Positions 33,537 through 46,161 of a DNA stretch of 64,000 nucleotides are shown here, piece by piece. The stretch spans positions 1 to 64,000 of the forward strand of contig NW_026942696.1 in the NCBI RefSeq assembly GCF_024139115.2, in the 5' to 3' direction. Origin of the DNA: Armigeres subalbatus (taxonomy: Eukaryota; Arthropoda; Insecta; Diptera; Culicidae). The position numbers were made by a program, and so were the translations under genes. Under the pieces are notes generated by a model, which had not been told where the DNA came from, made no database searches, and saw only the letters and a list, made by a program, of their open reading frames with translations. The stretch's first letter is position 1; every line of letters begins with the position of its first letter.

Positions 33537-36284
33537 CCCCGCACGATGGTACATGAATTCTTCAACCACGTCGATTTCGTCACAACCAATACAAACTCGT
33601 GATGGGTGGCTTACGTTGTCCTCTTTTGAGCCTCTTCCAATCATTTACTTCGTATTCTACGTATTGATGACCAGTCTGATGTGAGCTTCCTCCATCCTCT
33701 CAAAGTTACGTGTCGTCGGTGAAACCAAATAGCTGGACGGACTTCGTGAAAATCGTACCACTCGTGTCAATCACTGCCCTTCGTATTACTCCCTCCAAAG
33801 CGATGTTGAATAGCAGACACGAAAGACCATCACCTTGCCGTAACCCTCTGCGCGTTTCGAAGGCACTCGAGAATGCCCCTGAAACTCGAATTACGCACAT
33901 CACCCGATCCATCGTCGCCTTGATCAACCGTGTCAGTTTATTCGGAGATCTGTGTTCGTGCATTAGCTTCCATAGCTGGTCCCGATCGATTGTATCATAT
34001 GCGGCTTTGATGTCGATGAATAAATGATGCGTGGGCTCGTTGTTTTCGCGGCATTTCTGCAGTACTTGCAAATGGCGAACACCTGGTCCATGGTGGAGCG
34101 TTCGCCCATAAAACCCGCCTGGTACTGCACCACGAACTTCTTTGCAATTGGTGCTAGTCGACAGCATAAAATTTGAGAGAGTACCTTGTAGGCGGCGTTC
34201 AGCAATGTGATTGCGCGGTAGTTACTACAATCCAGCTTGTCGCTCTTTTTGAAGATGGGACACACGACACCTTCCATCCACTCCTGCGACAAAACTTCCT
34301 CCTCCCAAATCTTGGTAATGACCCAGTGCAGCGCTTTAGCCAGTGCCTCACCACCGTGTTTAAATAGCTCTCCTGGTAGTTGGTCAACCCCAGGGGCTTT
34401 GTTGTTCCTCAGCCGGCCAATCTCCTCCTGGATTTCCTGGAGATCCGGAGCCGGTAAAATTATGTCCTGCGCGCGTTCTTCCAGGTCCATCACCATAGCG
34501 CCATCATCGTCTGCCACATCGCCATTCAGGTGTTCTTCGTAGTGCTGCCGCCACCTTTGGATCACCTCACGCTCGTTCTTAAGAAGGTTCCCGTTTATGT
34601 CCTTACACATATCAGGCTGTGGCACGTGGCCCTTACGTGAACGGTTTAACTTCTCATAGAACTTTCGTGTGTTATTAGCGCGATACAGTTGCTCCGTCTC
34701 TTCACGGTCTAGATCTTCCTACTGGCGCTTTTTCCTCCGGAAAATAGAGTTTTGTCTGTTCCACGCCCGTTTATATCGTGACTCGTTCGCCCTCGTGCAG
34801 TGTTGCAGCAATCTCGCCCATGCTGCATTCTTCTCCTCAACTAACTGCTCACATTCGCCGTCATTCCAGTCGTTCCTCTGATCCGGAGCCACCGTGCCTA
34901 GTACAGCGGTTGCGGTGCTTCCAATGGCGGATCGAATATCTCTCCAGCCATCTTCAAGAGACGGTGCGCCTAGCTGCTCTTCCGTTGAGAGTGCCAGTTC
35001 AAGCTGCTGCGCGTACCCTTGGGCTAGTCTACCGTCTTGTAACCGCCCAATGTTAGCCGCGGCGTCCGACTTCGACGCGTGCTGTACACCGTCGAGAGTT
35101 TGGAACGCAGGCATACTGCAACGAGGTAGTGGTCGGATTCAATATTCGCACTGCGGTAAGTGCGGACGTTCGTGATGTCGGAGAAGAATTTACCGTCGAT
35201 TAGAATGTGGTCGATTTGGTTTTCCGTTTCTTGATTAGGTGATCTCCATGTGGCCTTGTGGATATTTTTGCGGGGAAAGAAGGTGCTTCGGACTACCATT
35301 CCGCGGGAGGCTGCGAAGTTTATGCATCGTTGGCCGTTGTCATTCGATACGGTGTGCAGACTATCCGGTCCGATGACCGGTCTATACATTTCCTCCCTTC
35401 CTACCTGTGCGTTCATGTCACCGATGACGATTTTAACGTCCCGCAGTGGGCATCCATCGTATGTCTGCTCCAGCTGTGCGTAGAACGCTTCTTTCTCGTC
35501 GTCGGGTCTCCATTCGTGTGGACAGTGCACGTTGATGATGCTATAGTTGAAGAAATGGCCTTTTATCCTCAGCTTGCACATCCTTGCGTTGATTGGCTGC
35601 CACCCAATCACACGTTGGCGCATCTTACCCAGCACTATGAAGCCGGTTCTCAGCACGTTGGTGGTGCCACAGCTTTGGTAAAAGATGGCCGCTCGCTGCC
35701 CGCTTTTCCACACTTTCTGTCCTGTCCATCAATTCTCCTGCAGCTCCACGACGTCGAAGTTGCGTGGATGTAATTCATCGTAGATTATCCTGTCGCAACC
35801 TGCGAAACCTAGTGACTTGCAGTTCCATGTTTCTAGCTTCCAATCGTGATCCTTTTTTCGTCGCCTAGGTCTTTGCCGATTATATTGAGTCGTAGTATCT
35901 CTTATATTGTTCGTAATTATTGGTTTTCCAGACGGCTTATTGGGCCTGCGCAAACCTCCTGTCTCGTCGGAGGGCCGTCGTGTCAGGTCTGTTTTGTGTC
36001 CCACCTGACACCAGGACTTGGGCTTGTGCGCTTTGAGCGGCACACGGTCGCTTTGGTGGGGCCTACTTGCGGAAACATGCAGCTTTTTATAGGAATTTAA
36101 CAGGGCCCACTGTCAAACTCCACCACGTCCTAGGCAAGCCCCACAACTCGCAGATGGCCTGGGGAGGGATAGTCAAGCCCTTGGACATAGTCCATGATGC
36201 CCGTAAACTTTGGAAGCATTGTCTGAATTACTCACAACAGGTTCAATTCGATGAGGATTGCTGTCCTATTGTTTGCTATTTAAA

Positions 36285-36370
36285 ATAGAAGGAAATGTAC
36301 GAGCCTCGAATTGAACCCACGACCTCCTGCTTAAAAGGCAGAAGCCACTAGACCACCGAGCTCGACCTAT
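36285..36370 (-). repeat. tRNA-Lys-like sequence (pseudogene or SINE head)
   Basis: Minus strand: TCGGTGGTCTAGTGGCTTCT (A box), anticodon arm CTGC-CTTTTAA-GCAG with TTT anticodon, then GTCGTGGGTTCAATTCGAGG. The T-stem and acceptor stem do not pair, so a functional tRNA is unlikely. The segment CTTCTGCCT...GCAGGAGGTCGTGGGTT is shared with 14312-14342. Confidence 0.45.
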
Positions 36371-37700
36371 TTTGAGCCCAAAACACACTATAAAACACTC
36401 ATTCATATATTTTAGTTTTTTTTCGCACGAGAAAGGTACCACCACCGCTAGGTGGATTAATCAGGTTTTTTTTTATAATTTGTTATATCTTTAAAAAAAT
36501 GGATATATGTATTATAATATTATGAATAATATATTATAGTTGCTAAAAGCACATGTTATTAAAAAGGCGGTCAATTCTTAAGATTCTTGAATACATAACT
36601 TTATTGGTGAATTAACTGAATGCTATCGTTTATGAGATATTTTCAATTTCTTTTCCATGTTTCTACTTGTTTTCGAGTTATTTTCTTGGTGGCAGCACTG
36701 CCTTCAACAAATCCGTATGTATGTTCAGCATTTTTTCTACTATCAAAATGGCAAATTCTGATACTGAAAATAAATTGACCTTGACCTCGACCACTAATCG
36801 TCTCGAGCGAAACAGAAATTAATCCTAGTTGATTACAAATGTTCAGGGTGTGACAACGTGACGGAAAATCACGCTCTCGATCTCGACCCTACACACCGTA
36901 ATCGTAAATTTTGCGGACATTCTTAAAACTGACCACTACTCTGCCTATCAAAATATATTCTCAGACCTGTTGTTGAAGGTGACTCCTGTTTTATCCGACG
37001 GTTCATTGGCTTTCGATATTTATTTTATATTTTTAAAATAAAACCTTGTCGACAGCGGCGTCGGCGTCATAATAAAAACAGCTGAAACGCGGGAGACGAG
37101 ACAGCTTTTCCGTTTTGTTATTTATTTTTGCTGTTATCACTTTATAAGAAGACCAACAATGCAAATAGTACCACGGGCGCATTTATGAACCATTTGTATG
37201 CAAAGATTATCGTTGGTCAGAGGTGTTCGCAGTGTCAGTGATGACTTTGTTGACTCCAATAGTATCGTTTGTACATGGTTGGGGAATTTTGTTACCATGC
37301 TAAATGTTGTTTCTGCTTTATGTACAATTGTTATTGGAGTTAATGTGCGGAATGTGCCGAAACATTCTAATAGGTAAATGAACAATTTTGAAGCAATAAG
37401 TGCCAAAAAGTGAAGAGTTGATTCTTTCGAATCGATATGGCTTCTGAATTTTGCTTTTTTGAATATTAGATTAGGTTTCAAATTCTAGTGATTCAGTCTC
37501 AACTTCTTGTCCTGTGACCGTCTGGGTGAAATAGTTTTGTGAATAACTTTTGTGATCAACTGCTCCAGATTTGGTCCTGCTTCGTACGAGTGGGTCTTCG
37601 GAACCAATGGAAATTCTGAAGCCGCTGGTCTTCTAGATTAGTTGTTCTACGGAAATCCAGATGGTTTGGTTTAAGTTTTTAAAACCTCTGAACCTCGCAT
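36371..37700. other. Unassigned; fragment of a common mosquito repeat at 36425-36470
   Basis: 36425-36465 reads cgcacgagaaaggtaccacc / accgctaggtggattaatc, a pattern I associate with dispersed Aedes repeats (from memory, unverified). The remainder is AT-rich without gene or repeat ends. Confidence 0.3.
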
Positions 37701-40480
37701 GGATATTGACCATACATCAGGTGTACCAGTGCAGGAGGACTGGGATACGGGCAGCAGGGACTTTGTCCAAGGGCGGGCGGGCTAATGCCACAGCTGCTTT
37801 TCGTCCCGTAAAACCGTGGCAAGCCTTTGGGGCACGCCATCCCAATCCAGCCGTCTGGCTTAACCAACCACACCACATAGGAGTAGGACCAGTTGCTTCC
37901 TTCCTGGCTTACGCCGATCTGGCTCTGATCACCGAGGTGTCAACCCCCGCATGGCCTCATGCATCAGCAAAGATAACCATGCGATCAAGAGGGTGACTAT
38001 TCCAGCTGGGTTCGAGGGCAGCCCTAAGGGGGACCGAACAGCCATGAATAAAGCTGAACTAACAAACAAAGAAATGGAAGTGAACCCCTTCGTAATAAGC
38101 GGTTTGGAGAGATCTCCACCCAACGCATCGGGTGCGATGAGATATGGAGCTGAAGGAAACGAGTAGCATAGTAGTCGTCTTGGAGAGCAATAACGGTGCG
38201 CCAATAGTCGGCAAACGGCAGCAAAATACGGTGGAGATAGGGTCGAGTGCCGTCATTATGGTGCAACTTGTTGACATTATCGACTTCACCAATGGACGGG
38301 ACAATATGTCAAGAGACCTAAAGCTGAATCTGCTGAAGCTTCGTAATTTGATTCTTATGGCAAAGCAGGAACAGTAAATGCTTACGGCTAGACTAGAAGG
38401 CTGTAGCAAAGCGGAGAAGAGCACACAGACTGCTTCATCCTCCTTCTGTAGTACCACAACCATGGCCCAGGAGGCGTTTGATTTTCCACTCAGCGATCTG
38501 TCGCTGTCGCGGCAGAAAAGAGGACAGACAAGGGAGCATGGCATTAGGCGCCATCCACAGAACACAAAAAGGCGTAGGGAGAGCGGGCCCACGAAAATTG
38601 CAAGCAAGCTCCCGCGCAAGAAGGAAGCAAGAGCGAAACAAGCCAGTCGGTCACCGGAGAAGAGAAGCCAACCCGACCAAGAAAACGGGTCCTGGCAAAC
38701 GGTAGTCAGAAAATCGAAGAAGAAAGAGACAAACATGCGCCCGGCGAGAGCTAATGCGCAATGCCGAGAAACTGGTGGAACTCGGGAAAGAGGTTCGCAG
38801 CATAAGGAGGACGAGAGCGGGCGAGATGATCCTTGTCTTAAGTAAGGGCCCACAGGCGAGCGATACCTCATGTGGAGCACTAGCCCTGGAGATCTTAGGC
38901 GAGAGTGTAGGAGTGAGGGCTATACACGACGAAGTGACCCTCTACCAACCACCGATAGTCAATAAGTGCTTCCGGTGTTTCGAAGTGGGACACAAGTCGT
39001 TGGCTTGCAAAGGGCCGGGCAGGTGTAACTTATGTAGGTGGTGTAGCGAACATGGCCATACAGCGCACACGTGTGATAAAGCACCATCGTGTACGCTATG
39101 TGCGAGCAGGAAGCAGGAACACAACCACGCCATGAGTGGACCTGCGTGCTGGTTGAGTGGTTATACAAGAAAGCCGTGCAAGTAACGCAGCTCAACCTCA
39201 ACCATTGTGCGGCCGCCCAGCAGTTACTGTGGTAGTCGGTAGCAGAAGCGAACACGGACGTAGCTATCCTGACCAAGGTAGCCGATAGAGCAATTCATCC
39301 AGATGGTCGATCGGCTGACATCAGACCTAGTGGGTATCAAGTTAGTAGTAATTGCAGGAGACTTCAACGCGTGGACGGCTATAGAGGCTATATGTCTGGA
39401 AGAAAACACGGAAAGTTTGAGCGGCGACGAACTGGTTGCAGTCTTGTCTCGAGCGTGTTACGCGATTATGCCGAGGAAGACACGGGCATGAGACTGCAGG
39501 CCTTAGGTATACTGGTGGAGCGATCAAATTGCAGCCCTTCGAGCAACCTGTCTCAGGGCTACAAAGGTCACGCTCGGCGGAAGTGAGGGAAGAACGTATC
39601 GAGATTTTCGAAGCGGCGAAGCTGGTCCTAAACAAGGCCATCAAAGAGTGTAAGAACTACTGCTTCGACAGACTGTGTCAGAGCGCCAAGTTGAACCCAT
39701 GGAGAGTCGCGTATCGGAGAGTCGCGACGATCATCTAAGTACTATTCCCGCACAACGGCCCAACCCATTGGTCGGAAGCAGCGAGAACAGCAGCAGATGA
39801 CGAAGAGGTCGCGAGGGTGACGGTGGAGGAGCTAATAACGGTGACAAAGCTCCTCGACCTGAGTAAAGTACCTGGTCCAGGCGGAATCCTGAACATAGTG
39901 TTGAAGCCAGCCATAATGACCAATCCGGACATGTTCAGATCAGCCATGTAGAGATGCCTGGACGAGCAGCCATTCCCGGTTATATGGAAAAGACAGCGTT
40001 TCGGTTCTGTTACCGAAACCGGGAAAGCCACCAGCAGACCTCTCTCAGCGTACAGATCAATTTGTCTAATAGACACGGTTGGGAAGCTACTGGAGAAGTT
40101 GATACAAAATATGCTGTCGCCGTACATAGAGAAGGCGAGTTGATTATCAATCGAGCAAGTCGACTTTCGGAAAAGACGGTCTACTCTGGGTGACAGTAAA
40201 TCAGTAGTTGACACTGCAGAGGTCGCCATCGAATGCAAGCGGGGCGGTATACGTTTCTGCGCAGTAATAACACTCAACGTGCGGAATGCATTTAGCAGTG
40301 CGTGCTGGATGGAGATCGCGAACTCGTTGCTTAAACTGGGAGTACCGGTACGGCTGTACAAGATTCTGGCAAGCTACTTCCAGAATCGAGTATAGATCTA
40401 CGAGACAGGCGAGGGCTTGGTTAGCAGGCAGGTGTCCCGAAGGGATCAATTCTGAATCAAATCTTTTGGCACGCAGGTAC
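37701..40480 (+). mobile_element. R1-like non-LTR retrotransposon, truncated within RT
   Basis: In order: a 5' region; ORF1 fragments (38144-39185) with a Lys/Arg-rich middle and tandem CCHC-type knuckles (CFRCFEVGHKSLAC, CNLCRWCSEHGHTAHTC, CTLCASRKQEH); an endonuclease region reduced and frame-broken (39186-39740, including QLNLNHC and VIAGDFNAW); and RT fingers/palm (39740-40460) with VPGPGGI, YRSICLIDTVGKLLEKLIQ, LSIEQVDFRK and a GVPKGSILNQIFW-like motif B. The sequence then passes abruptly into the 40481 satellite. ORF1 CCHC plus this RT style points to the R1/Jockey group. Multiple stops; dead. Confidence 0.75.
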
Positions 40481-43400
40481 TCCTTTCAAGAGGCTCGGAA
40501 GCCTCTTTTCGAGCGGCTCGGAAGCCTCCTTTCAAGAGGCTCGGAAGCCTCCTTTCAAGAGGCTCGGAAGCCTCCTTTCAAGAGGCCTCAGCCTCCTTCC
40601 AAGAGGCTCGAAGCCTCCTTCCAAGAGGCTCGGAAGCCTCCTTCCAAGAGGCCTGGAAGCCTCCTTCAAGAGGCTCTGGAAGCCTCCTTCCAAGAGGCTC
40701 GGAAGCCTCCTTCCAAGAGGCTCAGGCCTCCTTCCAAGAGGCTCGGAAGCCTCCTTTCAAGAGGCTCAGGAAGCCTCCTTTCAAGAGGCAGGAAGCCTCC
40801 TTTCAAGAGGCTCTGGAAGCCTCCTTCAAGAGGCTCAGGCCTCCTTTCAAGAGGCCTGGAAGCCTCCTTCAAGAGGCTCAGAAGCCTCCTTTCAAGAGGC
40901 CTCAGAAGCCTCCTTTCAAGAGGCTCAGAAGCCTCCTTTCAAGAGGCTCCAGAAGCCTCCTTTCAAGAGGCCTGAAGCCTCCTTTCAAGAGGCTCAGAGC
41001 CTCCTTCAAGAGGCCTGGAAGCCTCCTTTCAAGAGGCCTGGAAGCCTCCTTTCAAGATGCTCAGAGCCTCCTTTCAAGAGGCTCTGGAAGCCTCCTTTCA
41101 AGAGGCCTGGAGCCTCCTTTCAAGAGGCTCAGGAAGCCTCCTTTCAAGAGGCTCGGAAGCCTCCTTTCAAGAGGCTCAAAGCCTCCCTTTCAAGAGGCCT
41201 GGAAGCCTCCTTTCAAGAGGCATCGGAAGCCTCTTTCAAGAGGCATCCAGCCTCCTTTCAAGAGGCATCGGAAGCCTCCTTTCAAGAGGCATCGGAGCCT
41301 CCTTTCAAGAGGCATGGAAGCCTCCTTTCAAGAGGCATCGGAAGCCTCCTTCAAGAGGCATCGGAAGCCTCCTTTCAAGAGGCATCAGAGCCTCCTTTCA
41401 AGAGGCATCGGAAGCCTCCTTTCAAGAGGCATCGGAAGCCTCCTTTCAAGAGGCATCAGCCTCCTTCAAGAGGCATCAGAAGCCTCCTTTCAAGAGGCAT
41501 CAGAGCCTCCTTCAAGAGGCCTGGAAGCCTCCTTTCAAGAGGCTCAGGAAGCCTCCTTCCAAGAGGCTCAGAAGCCTCCTTCCAAGAGGCCTGGAAGCCT
41601 CCTTCCAAGAGGCTCAGGAAGCATCCTTCCAAGGGACCCAGAAGCCTCCTTCCAAGAGGCCTGGAAGCCTCCTTTCAAGAGGCCTGGAAGCCTCCTTTCA
41701 AGAGGCTCGGAAGCCTCCTTCCAAGAGGCTCGGAAGCCTCCTTCCAAGATGCTCAGAAGCCTCCTTTCAAGAGGCTCAGGAAGCCTCCTTTCAAGAGGCC
41801 CGGAAGCCTCCTTTCAAGAGGCTCAAGCCTCCCTTTCAAGAGGCTCAGGAAGCCTCCTTCCAAGAGGCTCGGAAGCCTCCTTCCAAGAGAATCGGAAGCC
41901 TCCTTTCAAGAGGCTCGGGAGCCTCCTTTTAAGAGGCTCAGAAACCTCCTTTCAAGAGGCTCGGTAGCCTCTTTTTCAAGAGGCTCGGTAGCCTCTTTTT
42001 CAAGAGGCTCGGAAGCCTCCTTTCAAGAGGCTCGGAAGCCTCCTTTCAAGAGGCCTGGAAGCCTCCTTTCAAGAGGCCTGGAAGCCTCCTTCAAGAGGCT
42101 CAGAAGCCTCCTTTCAAGAGGCTTGGAAGCCTCCTTTCAAGAGGCCCGGAAGCCTCCTTTCAAGAGGCTCGGAAGCCTCCTTTCAAGAGAGGCTCAAGCC
42201 TCCTTTCAAGAGGCCTGGAAGCCTCCTTCCAAGAGGCCTGGAAGCCTCCTTCCAAGAGGCTCAGAAGCCTCCTTCCAAGAGGCCCGGAAGCCTCCTTCCA
42301 AGAGGCCTCAGGAAGCCCTCCTTCCAAGAGGCCCGGAAGCCTCCTTCCAAGAGGCTCAAAGCCTCCTTTCAAGAGGCTCAGGAAGCCTCCTTTCAAGAGG
42401 CCTGGAAGCCTCCTTTCAAGAGGCCTGGAAGCCTCCTTTCAAGAGGCTCAAGCCTCCTTTCAAGAGGCCTGGAAGCCTCCTTTCAAGAGGCTCGGAAGCC
42501 TCCTTTCAAGAGGCTCGGAGGCACCCTTTCAAGTGGCTTGGGAGCCTCCTTTCAAGAGGCTCGGAAGCCTCCTTTCAAGAGGCTCGGAAGCCTCCTTTCA
42601 ACAGGCTCGGCAGCCTCCTTCCCACAGGCCCGGAAGCCCCCTCTCCCGAGGCTCGGAAGCCTCCTTTCAAGAGGCTCGGAAGCCTCCTTTCAAGAGGCTC
42701 GGAAGCCTCCTTTCAAGAGGCTCGGAAGCCTCCTTTCAAGAGGCTCAGGAAGCCTCCCTTTCAAGAGAGCTCAGAAGCCTCCTTCAAGAGGCCTCAAGCC
42801 TCCTTTCAAGAGGCTCGAAGCCTCCTTTCAAGAGGCATCAGAAGCCTCCTTTCAAGAGGCATCGGAAGCCTCCTTTCAAGAGGCATCGGAAGCCTCCTTC
42901 AAGAGGCATCGGAAGCCTCCTTTCAAGAGGCATCGAAGCCTCCTTTCAAGAGGCATCGGAAGCCTCCTTTCAAGAGGCATCAGGCCTCCTTTCAAGAGGC
43001 ATCGAAGCCTCCTTTCAAGAGGCATCAGGAAGCCTCCTTTCAAGAGGCATCAGAGCCTCCTTTCAAGAGGCATCGGAAGCCTCCTTTCAAGAGGCATAGG
43101 ACGCCTCCTTTCAAGAGGCATCGGAAGCCTCCTTTCAAGAGGCATCGGAAGCCTCCTTTCAAGAGGCATCGGAAGCCCCCTTTCAAGAGGCGTCGGGAGC
43201 GTCCTTTCAAGACGCAGCGCAGCCCTCCTTTCAAGAGGCATCGGAAGCCTCCTTTCAAGAGGCATCGGAAGCCTCCTTTCAAGAGGCTTTCAAGAAGCCT
43301 CCTTTCAAGAGGCATCGGAAGCCTCCTTTCAAGAGGCATCGGAAGCCTCCTTTCAAGAGGCATCGGAAGCCTCCTTTCAAGAGGCATCGGAAGCCTCCTT

Positions 43401-43773
43401 TCAAGAGGCATCGGAAGCCTCCTTTCAAGAGGCATCGGAAGCCTCCTTTCAAGAGGCATCGGAAGCCTCCTTTCAAGAGGCATCGGAAGCCTCCTTTCAA
43501 GAGGCATCGGAAGCCTCCTTTCAAGAGGCTCGGAAGCCTCCTTTCAAGATTCTCGGAAACCTCATTTCAAGAGGCTCGAAAGCTTTCTTCAAAACGGAAG
43601 CCTCCTTTCAAGAGGTTCAGAAGCCTCCTTCCAAGAGAATAGAAAACTTATTTTCAAGAGGATTAGAGGCTTCCTTCTACCAAGAGTCTCGAAAATCCTC
43701 GGAAACCTCCTCTTCTTTTCAAGAGGAATCCTTTTTTCAAGAGGTTCTAGAACCTCGTTTTAAGATATTCGGA
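40481..43773. repeat. 3.3-kb satellite of 23-24-bp hairpin units
   Basis: About 140 tandem units of consensus GAGGCTCGGAAGCCTC + CTTTCAA (23 bp) or GAGGCATCGGAAGCCTC + CTTTCAA (24 bp). Each unit contains a perfect 6-bp inverted repeat GAGGCT/AGCCTC around CGGA (the CAT form has a mismatch). Variant types are in blocks: CTCGG in 40481-41215, CATCGG in 41220-41520, mixed to 42830, then CATCGG again. 43296-43525 is about nine nearly identical 24-bp units. The edges (43530-43773) are degenerate. The long open frames on both strands are repeat by-products. Confidence 0.95.
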
Positions 43774-44334
43774 AGCTTGATATATAAACTAATTTTGTAT
43801 TGGAAAGTTTCACGAAATAACTAAAATTTAAAACAACTTTTTGGATAGAAACCATGTGAATAATGTAGAACTGAACATCCCGTTAGTTCTCAGGTCCGCT
43901 TTTTATATATCTTTTTAGTTACGCTTATTTTCATTACGGCCTTAAATAAGGTGTACCTCAATGAATGCAAAAGTTCGAAATGTACCTCTCAAGAGGTAGT
44001 TGAGAACCGCTGTGGTAGAGTATAAGGTTCCTTGTAAGATCTGTAGTGGTGTGGTGCATAATATTTTTGGCAAACTTAGGGTTAGGGTTCTTTCTTTGCA
44101 GTCCATCTCCTTTGGTTAAGCAAAAAATAGAATGCGTTCACGATCATTTAAGAAATTTCTGGAGTAAATAAGGTCTTTCTGCCTACACGCGTAACCAACA
44201 TGATTTTATAGGCACTTTTATCTATCACTATCACTTGTATGTAGATGGAACGAGATAAATTCGATTTTTCATTCGAGAATCGAGTTCCAATTCAAGACTC
44301 ATTAAGTGTCTTTTTTATCTGGTACTAGTCGACC
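43774..44334. other. Unassigned, with a dispersed-repeat fragment
   Basis: 44125-44210 resembles 32715-32795 and 8750-8810 (gcgttcac...acacgcgtaacc). Nothing else recognised. Confidence 0.3.
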
Positions 44335-44600
44335 CGGCAGACGTTGTCCTGCATAGTAGGCGAAAATGCGCGTTTTGAACAACCCATGCAAAATGCCCAT
44401 ACGAATCTCAAATTTAGTTTTCCACGATGTACTCAACCTATTCGTGATTTTCGCATTAGGAAATATCATATAAACCCGTCGGAAACTACAACGAATGTTT
44501 CTGCTGAAGAAATGAAAAAAATCCATCCAGCCGTTTTCGAGTTATGCGGATACGAACACAGACCATTTCATTTTTATATATAAGAAGAAGATTACCATAA
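44335..44600 (+). mobile_element. 3' end of an RTE/SINE-type retroposon
   Basis: Starts gacccggcagacgttgtcct and ends atccatccagccgttttcga ... catttttatatataaga, the widespread insect pattern of RTE-derived 3' ends. No coding. Boundaries approximate. Confidence 0.5.
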
Positions 44601-45900
44601 TGTGGTTTCACAATACTGAATTTTCACTTACTTTGTATTTCTGATTTATAAATTCATTCAAAAATAATATGTGGTTCAGGCAGGCTATCACTGAACAATG
44701 AAATCTTTATGATTTGTTTGTCCCAATCTAAAGCAATATAAAACTTCGCGAACCTAATTCTAGGAGAGCCATTCGAACAGAAAAGTTGGAGATTGTGTGA
44801 AAAACTCTTTTGATAGAATAAACCAATTACTAAAAGGAGTAAGAAATTTCTTATACAAGAACTTTCTCATACGACATAGATAACGTCGAGGGACTATCTT
44901 GGTTCACATTCATTTCCATTTGTTTTTAATCCGAAAAAATCCTGAATTGACTGGATTTTCGCCGCAGTCGTTGTCATGAGTGTCGGAGCCTTACACTCGG
45001 GCAATGCATTATCGTTTGTACAAAACCTTTCTAGATAGTGACGTCAAATTAATAAATTATATATTCGTCTCTCATTTTGAAGATTAACATTTCAAGAAGC
45101 TTCGATATGTCTTGCAAAGGTCAAGTGTATCAAAATTTATTACACATGATTTAATTTTTGAAATCGGTGTACAAAGCCCATATATTGAGTCGTATCTTAC
45201 AATAATTCTAGTGTGAAACATTTCGCACCCGTTTATTGAGCAGAATCGATCGAATTTCAACTATGAAGACTCCTCATTATACACTATCTGACCTTGGCGT
45301 AAATATTTATGTCCAGGCATGTGTGTAATAAATTTCAACTGCGAGTGATATCTTTGAACCAATTTTCACATTATCGAGCTCGTGGTTTCCACAAGTGTTC
45401 GAATCATTAGTTTCCATACATGCTTCATAAGTGTCGTTGTACTTCATGCCGTCCGTTTGTAACTCGGTAATCAGTTACAACTTGATACAGATGGAGGTAG
45501 TATTTACACATCCACTTTGGCGCAACAAAATTACTGCTACTTGCTGATTATTCTGCACTGGAACATGTATTGTATACACGTCGGGTCTGTCATCGCATCA
45601 CTCAACCACCAGTTGTTTTTATCAGCACCGCTTGCATTGCCAAATCATAGGCAAACAGATGTTAACTTGGAATTTATGTATTCACAGATAGGAATCAGTT
45701 TGTTTGTCACACCAAATATTTAATTTCTGTCTGAATCGATGCTGTTTGGTACTTAGTACTACTTACTCGATATAAAAAAAAAACAAAAAAAAAAAACAGG
45801 TCCGTATTATCGATTTGAATCAATATGTGATTATGAGGTTAATTTCACTTAAACCACTAAAATTCTGGAGTTTATCAAATTTTTATAAATTTTGTAATTG
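44601..45900. other. Unassigned AT-rich sequence
   Basis: No gene or repeat recognised; short A-runs at 45775-45797. Confidence 0.3.
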
Positions 45901-45948
45901 TTTTTTATCTTTATTTAGGAGACTTTCAGCCCAAGGCTGGCTCGAAAC
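45901..45948 (-). mobile_element. Mini-retroposon copy
   Basis: Minus strand GAGCCAGCCTTGGGCTGAAA, GTCTCCTAAATAAAGATAAA. The best-preserved copy of the hairpin-plus-AATAAA core. Confidence 0.6.
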
Positions 45949-46161
45949 TAAAAATAAAATTACACCCAGAGGAATAAATTTCAAAATTATTAAAAGATTT
46001 TTCTCACTATATTACTACTGTTATTACTATTGCTATTCCAGATTACAAAGTTTACAAAAAAAACTAGCAAAATAAAGGATTAACCGATTCAGTAAAATTG
46101 TACACTTGGTCAGTTAATACAAAAATTGAATTACGTTAAAAAACAATTAAACTCTGCTTAC

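Larger units (their letters stand above)
32815..36203 (-). mobile_element. RTE-like LINE, copy B1 (most complete ORF; defective)
   Basis: Minus strand: a 5' region (about 36060-36203), then an APE endonuclease (35024-35950) with WNCKSLGF, VVELQE, INVHCPHEW, IGDMNAQVGREE, ENQIDHI and the IESDHYLV motif. A linker follows (34719-35114), then RT (33706-34625) with GVDQLPGELFKHG, VVCPIFKKSDK, NYRAITLLN, QAGFMGERSTMDQ, IDIKAAYDTIDR, RRGLRQGDGLSCLLFN and FGFTDDT. The C-terminal part is split by two MITEs. A stop in the endonuclease (ELQEN-stop) and frameshifts show it is inactive. The 3' end is A/T-rich (tttatttattacc on plus). The same family as 58628-61302. Confidence 0.85.

Noticed and set aside
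36285..36370. Functional tRNA-Lys gene
   Set aside because: Anticodon arm pairs, but the acceptor and T stems do not; the core is shared with a retroposon.
37137..37481. 114-codon minus-strand frame
   Set aside because: No recognisable family, no splice context; probably chance.
40481..43773. CRISPR-like appearance of the array
   Set aside because: No unique spacers, 23-24-bp period, eukaryotic context; it is a satellite.
40286..43824. Very long open frames (up to 546 codons) on both strands encoding Phe/Gln/Glu/Ala/Ser and Lys/Pro-rich repeats
   Set aside because: They follow from a 24-bp tandem unit without stops, occur in several frames at once, and lack start context, splice structure or homology.
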